Source: Methanosarcina sp. (lineage in GTDB: Archaea; Halobacteriota; Methanosarcinia; Methanosarcinales; Methanosarcinaceae). Taken from it: a DNA stretch of 15,694 bases. The position numbers and the translations under genes were made by a program. The stretch lies in assembly GCA_013331265.1 (NCBI GenBank), contig DUGS01000203.1, positions 22,429-38,122 on the forward strand, read 5' to 3'. How positions within the stretch are numbered: position 1 is the first letter of the stretch; each line of letters starts with the position of its first letter. Under the pieces are notes generated by a model that saw only the letters and a list, made by a program, of their open reading frames with translations, had not been told where the DNA came from and did no database searches. Shown here one piece after another: positions 1 through 5,989 of this stretch.

Positions 1-46
1 GTTTCTGTTTTCGGTTTCTTTTTCCGGTTTATTTCTTTTCCCGGTT
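1..46. repeat. short pyrimidine-rich CGGTTT repeats after the first gene
   Basis: CGGTTT occurs three times within 46 bases (from about 12, 26 and 42), separated by T/C-rich spacers, just beyond the stop codon of the minus-strand gene. On the transcript this reads as AAACCG units in a purine-rich 3' tail. It may be a 3' UTR or simple low-complexity sequence; no hairpin is evident. The window edge cuts the context. Confidence 0.35.
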
Positions 47-1381
47 TTACTTTTTATTTTTTTCCTTTATTTTTTCAAGGACCCTCTGCTTTTTATTAAT
101 AGCTTCTTCAGCCGCCCTATCAACTGCATTTCTCATCTCCTCGAAATCCCGCGGGTTCTCTTCCCCGTGGACCTTTTTGACAGGAGTGTAGGCAGATTCT
201 CTGAACCTGGGTGCAAAGTCCCGGGTTTCCCCATTAACGATAATTTCAGCCCCGTTTCCTTCTTCCACACGACCTATGATGTCAATCTCGACACCGACAG
301 CCCGGACTGTTTCAAGGATCTCATCGGCATATTCAGGGGGAACGATAACCAGCAGGGCATCAAGAGATACACCGAGATAATCGATTTTAAGGAGCTCAAG
401 CATGGAAAGCACCTTTGGGTTTACAAGGGCTCTCATTTTTTCTTCTTCAAAGACCAGTTTTACTTTTGCAGTTTTTGAGATCTCACGTGCATCCCCACGT
501 ATTCCGCCATTGGTAACATCGGTCATGGAATGGACTTTCCTGTATAACCCGGACTGCAGGAGAGATTCGCAGGCTTCAAGAAAACGGATGTTAATGGTCT
601 CTTCCACCACGTCATGCATCCCATAATAAAGTGCAGTTGTAGAAATCGTACCTCCGCCTGCACCTTCAGTCATAAGGATAAGGTCTCCTGCCTTTGTCCT
701 GTTGCGTGAGGTAAGAGAAGAGGTAATACCAACAGCCCCAACGCCGCCGGTCATTCTGTCACCTATGACCATGTCCCCTCCTATACGGAGAGTGCTTCCG
801 GTAATAAGAGGTATTCCGGTAAGCTCCGAAACCGTGGTTATTCCTGCAATGTGGTCGAATATTTTTGCCACGTCCCCATCATCTGCTACATGAATATCCG
901 AAAGCATGGCAAGGGGGCGGGCTCCCATTGAATAGACATCACGCAGGGCTGCTCTGGCTACGTGAAAACCCGAAAGGAACGGAAAATCACTGAGGCGAGA
1001 ATGTATACCATCAATTGTAACTACCAGGTATTCATCACCTATTTTCACAACGCCCGAGTCATCAAGCTGGGAACTGTCAACTACAGCACCGGTCTTGCCT
1101 ATGACTTCCCCGAGCTTGGAATGGACGTAAAAGTCCCCTGTACCTCTCGAGCCTACTCCGAACTCTCCCATAGCAACTCCTGAAATAGTGGGATTTAATA
1201 CGTCTCCCTCAGTGTGAAGAGTTGCTTTTGCTTCACAAATAACTGCAGCCGCAATCTCGTGAGCCCTATCAGAGCTTATGCTCTTGATTTCAAGTATTCT
1301 TGAAGCAAGCTGTGCCTCAATCCCGGTTTCATTTGAAGGGTCTTTTCTAAGAGCCCGTTTTGCATAGCCTTCTATATCCAT
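47..1381 (-). CDS. AIR synthase-like protein (PurM/HypE/SelD superfamily)
   Basis: This 444-residue protein resembles the ATP-binding PurM/ThiL/HypE/SelD fold. The N-terminal half holds an acidic DDSG stretch, a VTIDGIHS strand, a MGARPLAMLSD segment and a glycine-rich GSTLRIGGD loop. The C-terminal half has LMTEGAGGGTIST and MTDVTNGGIRGDA, which match the AIRS C-terminal domain. The last ~60 residues are a charged, lysine-rich tail. Such enzymes usually activate an oxygen or other group with ATP, but the substrate here is unknown. It is longer than PurM or HypE (about 330-350 aa), so it fits the longer archaeal selenophosphate-synthetase-related or AIR-synthase-related proteins rather than true purM. 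The ATG at 1381 was chosen because GAGGATGAT lies about 9 nt upstream. An ATG at 1390 and a TTG at 1420 are in frame but have poorer sites. It appears to be monocistronic. Confidence 0.85.
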   Translation of the reverse strand: MDIEGYAKRALRKDPSNETGIEAQLASRILEIKSISSDRAHEIAAAVICEAKATLHTEGDVLNPTISGVAMGEFGVGSRGTGDFYVHSKLGEVIGKTGAVVDSSQLDDSGVVKIGDEYLVVTIDGIHSRLSDFPFLSGFHVARAALRDVYSMGARPLAMLSDIHVADDGDVAKIFDHIAGITTVSELTGIPLITGSTLRIGGDMVIGDRMTGGVGAVGITSSLTSRNRTKAGDLILMTEGAGGGTISTTALYYGMHDVVEETINIRFLEACESLLQSGLYRKVHSMTDVTNGGIRGDAREISKTAKVKLVFEEEKMRALVNPKVLSMLELLKIDYLGVSLDALLVIVPPEYADEILETVRAVGVEIDIIGRVEEGNGAEIIVNGETRDFAPRFRESAYTPVKKVHGEENPRDFEEMRNAVDRAAEEAINKKQRVLEKIKEKNKK

Positions 1382-1597
1382 ATTAATCATCCTCTTGCAG
1401 TATCTGTCACTGCTTTTCAAGGTGCAGGACAGGATAATTCGAAATTAAAGTATTGGTTTCTTAATTGAATTTTGAATAATACGAAATACCCAGGAACCCA
1501 AACTTAGCCGCCTAAAAAACGATAGAATAAAGGTTCAGTCACAAAACCGCAGTACCCTGTCAGATTTGTTTCAATTATACTTCAACACATTTATAAT

Positions 1598-2206
1598 TCA
1601 ACACATATCAACGAAGTTTTTCAAAATCTTCAATCCTGTGGCTCCACTTTTTTCGGGGTGGAACTGGGTACCCATAACATTACCTTTCGAATTCACCACT
1701 GAAGCAGAATACTCCAGTCCGTATTCGCATGACGCAAGAGTATTCTCTGCAGCTGTGTCCACATAGTACGAGTGTACGAAATATACGAAAGAACCGTCGG
1801 GAATACCTCTAAACAGAGGGTGGTCCTGTTTGATCCTGATGTTGTTCCAGCCCATGTGCGGCACTTTCAGTTCAGACTTTGGAAAGCGAAGCACCCTGCC
1901 CTGAATAAGGTTAAGCCCATCGGTCAGCCTGCCTTCTTCAGAAGAGCTCATCAGGACCTGCTGCCCGAGACAGATCCCGAGCATTGGTTTTCCCGATTCT
2001 GCAAATTTCTCAATAGTCCCTTTGAGAGGAACCAGACACTTCATTGCATCTATAAAAGCACCTACTCCAGGGAGAATAATACCGTCTGCCTTCAGGATCT
2101 CATCAGGGTTCCCGGAGATTATGGGACTTGCTCCGACGTGTTCAAGCCCCTTTTGAACACTTCTGAGATTTCCAAGCCCGTAATCGATAATCACGATCCT
2201 TTTCAT
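1598..2206 (-). CDS. hisH: Imidazole glycerol phosphate synthase, glutaminase subunit HisH
   Basis: HisH is the class I glutamine amidotransferase that releases ammonia from glutamine and passes it to the cyclase HisF, forming IGP and AICAR in histidine biosynthesis. The 202-residue protein has the usual length. It opens with IVIIDYGLGNLRSV, has the oxyanion-strand motif LPGVGAF, the nucleophile Cys79 in GICLGQQ, and His183/Glu185 in QFHPEKSG, so the full catalytic triad is present. The ATG at 2206 fits the family N-terminus; an in-frame TTG at 2221 would add five residues. No clear Shine-Dalgarno site precedes it. HisF is not in the window and no other his gene is adjacent, so the gene seems to be transcribed alone. 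Confidence 0.96.
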   Translation of the reverse strand: MKRIVIIDYGLGNLRSVQKGLEHVGASPIISGNPDEILKADGIILPGVGAFIDAMKCLVPLKGTIEKFAESGKPMLGICLGQQVLMSSSEEGRLTDGLNLIQGRVLRFPKSELKVPHMGWNNIRIKQDHPLFRGIPDGSFVYFVHSYYVDTAAENTLASCEYGLEYSASVVNSKGNVMGTQFHPEKSGATGLKILKNFVDMC

Positions 2207-2347
2207 AGTTTTAACAAACAAAGTTAAGATAGATTAAGCTTACGAACAAAGAATTTCAAAATGAGGAAGAGATTAGAAAAATATGAAGAAAGGAAAAATG
2301 AGAAAAATGTACCTGAAAAATATAAAAACGAAAATTTCAGGCCAGTA

Positions 2348-2503
2348 TCAGTCTGCAGAAAGTTTACAGGGACTTTTCTCCTGCTCAAAAATCACCTTGT
2401 ACTTGCCACAGCGAACACATTTGTAACGTTTTTCGAGCACCGTTGGCAGACAGCAGAGCGCTCCGCTTTTTCGTTTCCAGTCGTGCAGTCCTAAAAGACA
2501 CAA
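2348..2503 (-). CDS. small zinc-ribbon-like protein (51 aa, non-ATG start)
   Basis: A short reading frame encodes CLLGLHDW near its start and KCVRCGKYK near its end. Cys2, His7, Cys29 and Cys32 (numbered from the TTG at 2503) could form a zinc site. The CxxGxHxW...CxRCG pattern resembles small phage or archaeal zinc-binding proteins of unknown role. No ATG occurs in the frame. TTG at 2503 puts the cysteine at position 2, as in similar short proteins; a TTG at 2557 would give 69 aa. No ribosome-binding site is obvious at either start. A good TATA element on this strand lies at about 2630-2637, so transcription is plausible. It may be a real small protein or a decaying one. Confidence 0.5.
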   Translation of the reverse strand: MCLLGLHDWKRKSGALCCLPTVLEKRYKCVRCGKYKVIFEQEKSPCKLSAD

Positions 2504-2624
2504 AAAATTTAGTCTATGGTCCGATTCACTTGGCTCATCAGAACATTCTTGAGTCAAAAACCTCTTTCCCTCGCTATAGTCAGTAAGGTTGTTTTGCGGT
2601 ATTAGGTTGATTTATGCATAAAAG

Positions 2625-2644
2625 AACTATATAAACATATAGTT
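2625..2644. promoter_or_regulatory. perfect palindrome containing TATA elements
   Basis: AACTATAT-AAAC-ATATAGTT is an inverted repeat with 8-bp arms and a 4-bp spacer. It contains TATATAAA on the plus strand and TTTATATA on the minus strand, between the minus-strand zinc-ribbon ORF and the plus-strand pilin-like pair. It could serve as a TATA box in either direction or as an operator for a dimeric regulator. Confidence 0.4.
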
Positions 2645-2705
2645 AAGAAGAATAAATAGAGACGCGTTTGATAATAAATGCGATGATAAGCCAACTTATA
2701 GAAAA

Positions 2706-2720
2706 GTTATAAATAGAATA
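2706..2720 (+). promoter_or_regulatory. putative TATA box/BRE for the pilin-like operon
   Basis: AAAAGTTATAAATAG has the form of an archaeal BRE plus TATA box. A start about 26 nt downstream (near 2738) would leave a leader of about 48 nt before the ATG at 2787. Confidence 0.45.
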
Positions 2721-2786
2721 GTAGAATATTTACAGAGTATTATGAAGTTAAAATCTTAATTTATAGAATCAGAAAGAGGGGGAAAC

Positions 2787-3272
2787 ATGAGGGGGTTTCA
2801 CCTATTCAGACGTAATGAAAAAGCAATGGAACTACCAATTAATATCGTCGTTATGCTCGTCGTAGCGATGGTCGCTCTTGCAACGCTTATCTCGATAATA
2901 CCGACTCCTACAAAGGAAATGTCAGTTTTTGTGGAAAAGACAGGACCTGCGCCAGGAAGCCTTCAGCAAGGAAACTCGATAATAGTAAGTGCCACTACCG
3001 CACAGAACCCGTTTGCCGTATCAGCAGAAGTAAGAGTAACAGATAAAGACGGAAACCCGGTTAGAAATGCAAATGTTATTCTTAAAGGACTCGGAGGGGC
3101 AGCCTCAAACACAACTAACATTAACGGGGTCACTGTTTTGACAACTCCGGCAGGTGCGCTTGTAAAGCTTGACCCGAACCAGAATGAGGGGACAATGGAC
3201 CTTAAAATCCTGGCAGACGGTTTCTATGACTACGAGAAAAAAGATGCAGTTATGATAATCAAGACTCGCTAA
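2787..3272 (+). CDS. pilin-like membrane-anchored protein with Ig-like ectodomain (1)
   Basis: This 161-residue protein begins with a basic stretch (RRNEKA) followed by MELPINIVV and a hydrophobic segment at residues 17-40. That resembles archaeal type IV pilin-like signal segments, in which a short positive leader precedes a Glu-containing hydrophobic helix. The exterior part (about 60-161) contains VTDKDGNPVRNANVIL and a later TNINGVTVLTTP, typical of Ig-like/carboxypeptidase-regulatory beta-sandwich domains on surface proteins. No enzyme motif is visible. GAGGGGG just upstream of the ATG is a good ribosome-binding site. The next gene starts 54 nt downstream and encodes a related protein, so they are probably co-transcribed. 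Whether it is processed by a prepilin peptidase or stays as a simple membrane anchor cannot be decided from sequence. Confidence 0.8.
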   Translation: MRGFHLFRRNEKAMELPINIVVMLVVAMVALATLISIIPTPTKEMSVFVEKTGPAPGSLQQGNSIIVSATTAQNPFAVSAEVRVTDKDGNPVRNANVILKGLGGAASNTTNINGVTVLTTPAGALVKLDPNQNEGTMDLKILADGFYDYEKKDAVMIIKTR

Positions 3273-3326
3273 ATACACACATAGAAGGATAATACGGATA
3301 AGCTGGAGAACTGGGAGAAGCCGCAT

Positions 3327-3776
3327 ATGCTGCCTGAAAGCTTAAAAAAGAACGAAACAGGAACTGTAGGGCTTCCTATAAGGATTGTAGTTCTTTCGAT
3401 AGTTGGATTTATCGGGTTCTGTGCGATTCTCTCAGCCATTTCAGAGGCTCCAAAACCTCCGGAACCCATGTATGCAGTATCAAATATAAGCACATTTTCA
3501 CTCAATTCCGGAGGAACAGAGTCCAATTTTAGCCTGCAAATAAGCGTGCTTGACAGAGAAAAACGCGGGGTTGCAGAAGCAAACGTAATTGCCTGGAGTC
3601 CAGACAGAAAGAAAGCTTATTCAGGTATCACAGATTCTAATGGAAAAGTGGTGATAAGGATCTCTAACCCAGAACTGCCTCCCGGAAAAGAAGAAGGATA
3701 TATTTCAATAAAAGTGATGAGAAGCGGATATACAGATTTTAGTGAAGAGTATTTTGTAAAGATAAAAAGAAGTTAA
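3327..3776 (+). CDS. pilin-like membrane-anchored protein with Ig-like ectodomain (2)
   Basis: This 149-residue protein is a diverged partner of the upstream gene. LPIRIVV at residues 16-22 aligns without gaps with LPINIVV of the first protein, followed by a hydrophobic stretch to about residue 40 and a Pro-rich linker (EAPKPPEP). The ectodomain carries VLDREKRGVAEANVIAW and GITDSNGKVVIRIS, the same Ig-like/regulatory-domain signature. The Glu at position 15 of the first protein is Gly here; in canonical type IV pilins a Glu near the start of the helix is important for assembly, so the two may differ in assembly role. GGGAG at 3313-3317 is the likely ribosome-binding site. The function is unknown; a surface or minor-pilin role is inferred. 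Confidence 0.78.
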   Translation: MLPESLKKNETGTVGLPIRIVVLSIVGFIGFCAILSAISEAPKPPEPMYAVSNISTFSLNSGGTESNFSLQISVLDREKRGVAEANVIAWSPDRKKAYSGITDSNGKVVIRISNPELPPGKEEGYISIKVMRSGYTDFSEEYFVKIKRS

Positions 3777-3850
3777 AGATTTGATTGATTAAAGATTTTG
3801 AAAATGATACATTTTAGCTTTACATCTACTGAATGTTAACTTAGAAAGAA

Positions 3851-4531
3851 TCATTGCAAAATGTTATTGCTATTAATCATAAAAAATAGACCACAGAAAG
3901 CCATAAAACCTCCACAGAGGTATACCAGTTTTCTATGTGTTGGCTGCGAAATTACTTCCGTCCCCCTGGAAAAAGAAGATGATACGGATAAAAGGAATCC
4001 GAAATCTGCTATCCAGTGCCCGGCAATGAATGCAATTACTGCAAGGACGCCTGTAAGATACTCCTCAAGGAGGATCGCACTACCTGCCGTTAACCACCAT
4101 GCAACAAAAAAAGGGTTCAATGCTGAGGTTATAATTCCTGCGGATACCGTACCTGAGAAAGGGTTCAATGCTGAAGTTATGATTCCTGAAGACATGGGGC
4201 CAGAGGAAAGGTTCAGGCTGCTGGCTGAGATGGAGATGTCCATTGTAGAGGCTTCTTTTGCTTTTTTGATCATAAAGAGCCCGAAAACTACCATTACAAA
4301 ACCGCCTGTAATAGCCAGATACGAGATTATTGACTGCCTGAGAAAAGATGATGCACCTATCAGAATAACTATGAAGAAGACGAATTCTACAAGGGCGTGA
4401 CCCATAAATATCGAAGGCCCTGCTCTCCAGCCTTTATGAAAAGATGCCCCTATTGTTGCAAACACCATGGGCCCGGGAATAATAGCTGCAGATATGCCTA
4501 CAGTGAAGCCTAGAATAAGAGCTTTAATCAA
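3851..4531 (-). CDS. LysE-family transporter with an internal 16-aa duplication
   Basis: LysE/RhtB-type exporters move amino acids or related small solutes out of the cell. This 226-residue protein has the family N-terminus: a first helix with the PGP motif (residues 19-21) and a second region around GWRAGPSIFMGHALVE, then about six hydrophobic segments. Residues 110-125 and 126-141 are a tandem repeat (SGxxSxGIITSALNPF), so the conserved NPF segment before WW appears twice. Without the extra copy the protein would be about 210 aa, the usual family size. The start is TTG at 4531, since the next in-frame ATG falls inside the first helix; GGGTGGT about 13 nt upstream may act as ribosome-binding site. 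The substrate is unknown. Whether the duplicated copy is tolerated or harmful is unclear. Confidence 0.85.
   Translation of the reverse strand: MIKALILGFTVGISAAIIPGPMVFATIGASFHKGWRAGPSIFMGHALVEFVFFIVILIGASSFLRQSIISYLAITGGFVMVVFGLFMIKKAKEASTMDISISASSLNLSSGPMSSGIITSALNPFSGTVSAGIITSALNPFFVAWWLTAGSAILLEEYLTGVLAVIAFIAGHWIADFGFLLSVSSSFSRGTEVISQPTHRKLVYLCGGFMAFCGLFFMINSNNILQ
4109..4204 (-). repeat. 48-bp in-frame tandem duplication inside the LysE-family gene
   Basis: Bases 4157-4204 and 4109-4156 are adjacent copies. By eye they match at about 37 of 48 positions, with 29 of the first 32 identical. Each encodes SGxxSxGIITSALNPF. The divergence shows the duplication is not brand new and is unlikely to be an assembly artefact. 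Confidence 0.85.
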
Positions 4532-4787
4532 CTCGATTACGGTACCACCCCGAGAATGATCAATTGATAGAAATATAAGAAGTTTAGATATAAAAATGTT
4601 TTTAGACTGATCAAAAAATAGCGTTTATAGCATCAATCAGGAAAAGATGTTTAACCTTACCGTAATCTGTTTACCTGTAAATTATACCTATTTCAATTGC
4701 TAAATGGCAATTATATAAACTTCCAGGCAGATATAATTCTTTATAAATTATATTAATATCTTTACATACTGCTAATTATTTACTTAT
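4532..4787. other. AT-rich intergenic region upstream of the LysE-family gene
   Basis: No gene is apparent. TATA-like stretches on the minus strand (near 4570-4600) could serve the LysE-family gene. Small inverted repeats occur: ATCAATTGAT near 4559 and AATTGC-TAAATG-GCAATT near 4697-4714. The latter lies just outside the tnpB remnant and could belong to an old element end, but nothing more can be said. Confidence 0.4.
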
Positions 4788-4819
4788 GTGAACTACCCCT
4801 CCCTGCTTCCTTCGAGTGA
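4788..4819 (-). mobile_element. probable right end of an IS200/IS605-family element
   Basis: Downstream of the tnpB remnant, the minus strand reads GGGAGGGGTAGTTCAC. Many IS200/IS605 and TnpB-only elements end in a similar G-rich stretch followed by TTCAC. The boundary is therefore placed at 4788. No left end, tnpA or flanking copy is visible. Confidence 0.45.
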
Positions 4820-4997
4820 TTACTTCATTTGTGGATAAGATTCTAAGAACCTTATCGACATCAGTAAACCTTTTTGTTGAAGATTATCAACAAACTGTTG
4901 ATAGCCTGTCCACAAGGCATTCTGTGATAGGAAATTTACCATGATATTGATAGCACTATTGTGATCTCTATCAATGTAATCCCCACAATCATTTTCA
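4820..4997 (-). pseudogene. tnpB: tnpB (IS200/IS605 OrfB) C-terminal remnant
   Basis: Reading the minus strand from about 4997 gives NDCGDYIDRDHNSAINIM, then FLSQNALWTGYQQFVDNL, and ends at TAA (4820-4822). CG...DRDxNxAxNI is the last zinc-knuckle/RuvC motif of TnpB, and the LSQNALWTGYQ tail is one I recall from Methanosarcina TnpB proteins. Only about 58 codons survive; the whole N-terminal and central part is missing. After the TAA the same frame continues MK-stop-SLEGSREG-stop, suggesting a once longer tail. The fragment begins exactly where the neighbouring gene stops (5001), so an old insertion or deletion joined them. It cannot encode an active nuclease. Confidence 0.85.
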
Positions 4998-5000
4998 GTA

Positions 5001-5867
5001 TTAATCCGTTAGCGATTTTTGTTTCCGGTTAACCATGAAAAACTTCAAAAGTACAGCTCCTGCCATAACTACTGCAAGCCCGATCGAAAAGTAAGGAGAC
5101 CGTATTATATCCCACCGGCCAGACAAGATAAGAAGTCCTGTAAGGAAAAGGACTGAAGACCCGGCGATTCCTGAGATTTCTACCGGGACCTTTATGGAGC
5201 CCAGGGTAAATCGGTCTCGATTCTCAAGGAATTCAATGCGTGATTCAAGTTTTCTTATATATTCTTCCGATGTGCTCTCCTTACTTTTCATGCTCCTGAA
5301 TTCACTCTCCAGTTTTTCAATCTCTGGCTTAAGGTCGCCGTGCACAAAACCAGAAAGTTCGGATACTGCAGCCTGTAAAGCATGAAGACTTTCGGAGAGG
5401 CTGGAAAAAAGAGTACTTATCTCTTTTATTCTGTAACTGACTCCTGATACTTCAGAAGAGCTGTCCAGGGAGATCATGGAAGCATTTGAAGACCCTGAAG
5501 AAGGGAGCACAGAGCTGAAGGCAAAATTAGAAATGTTCTCTTGAGTAATCGATGGAGCAGATTCTGAAAGCAAAGAATTGCCCGGAAGAGGAAAAGGAGC
5601 TTCAGGAGAAATAGAAGGCACCACCGGATTGACTGAAGAAGCTGTAGCAAGCTTTGCAGAAGCTACTTCCTGAAAAGAGTCTGAAGAAATTCCGGAATGA
5701 GCTTTTCCAGCCTGTAAATTTAGAGGTATTTCAAGAGATAGGCGGCGCTCTATCGCCCTCAATCGCTTTTCAAAACTTCTGATGTTCTGGTCAAAGACTT
5801 CGATTCTTCCCTGCAGATCATCCCTTATTTCGGGCTCTGTCTGATATGCTTTACTCAATTGAGCCAT
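5001..5867 (-). CDS. coiled-coil protein with two C-terminal membrane segments
   Basis: The product (288 aa) has a short N-terminal coiled coil (about 18-45), a long Ser/Pro/Ala-rich, probably disordered linker (55-140), a second heptad-rich region (about 145-217) and two hydrophobic helices (about 232-250 and 259-278) ending in a basic tail (NRKQKS). The likely topology is a large soluble coiled-coil domain attached to the membrane by a C-terminal hairpin. I recognise no enzyme or binding motif and know no function. The ATG at 5867 is the only upstream ATG; GGGGG lies only 2 nt before it, an unusually short spacing. It follows the PIN-ATPase gene by 122 nt on the same strand but has its own strong TATA box. 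Its stop codon abuts the tnpB remnant, so the last residues may not be ancestral. Confidence 0.75.
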   Translation of the reverse strand: MAQLSKAYQTEPEIRDDLQGRIEVFDQNIRSFEKRLRAIERRLSLEIPLNLQAGKAHSGISSDSFQEVASAKLATASSVNPVVPSISPEAPFPLPGNSLLSESAPSITQENISNFAFSSVLPSSGSSNASMISLDSSSEVSGVSYRIKEISTLFSSLSESLHALQAAVSELSGFVHGDLKPEIEKLESEFRSMKSKESTSEEYIRKLESRIEFLENRDRFTLGSIKVPVEISGIAGSSVLFLTGLLILSGRWDIIRSPYFSIGLAVVMAGAVLLKFFMVNRKQKSLTD

Positions 5868-5908
5868 AACCCCCGTAAAATTTATACTATGAAATCACAT
5901 TCGAACTA

Positions 5909-5916
5909 TATATAAA
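5909..5916 (-). promoter_or_regulatory. TATA box for the coiled-coil membrane protein gene
   Basis: The minus strand reads AAAATTTATATATAGTT, a near-consensus archaeal TATA element. Transcription would begin near 5886, giving a leader of about 20 nt that includes the G-run before the ATG. Confidence 0.5.
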
Positions 5917-5989
5917 TTTTTTGACTAGTGCGTAAAAAATACAAGAAGTATATTTGAAAAAAATTAGGAAAAAATGATAAATAGGAAGA

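Noticed and set aside
1421..1597. tRNA or small RNA in the gap after the AIR-synthase-like gene
   Set aside because: No T-arm GTTC-A pattern, cloverleaf or strong hairpin could be drawn.
1772..2227. 151-aa plus-strand frame opposite hisH
   Set aside because: HisH with an intact triad occupies the other strand; this frame shows no domain.
3861..4400. 179-aa plus-strand frame opposite the LysE-family gene
   Set aside because: It is a complement shadow; the minus strand has clear family motifs and hydrophobic segments.
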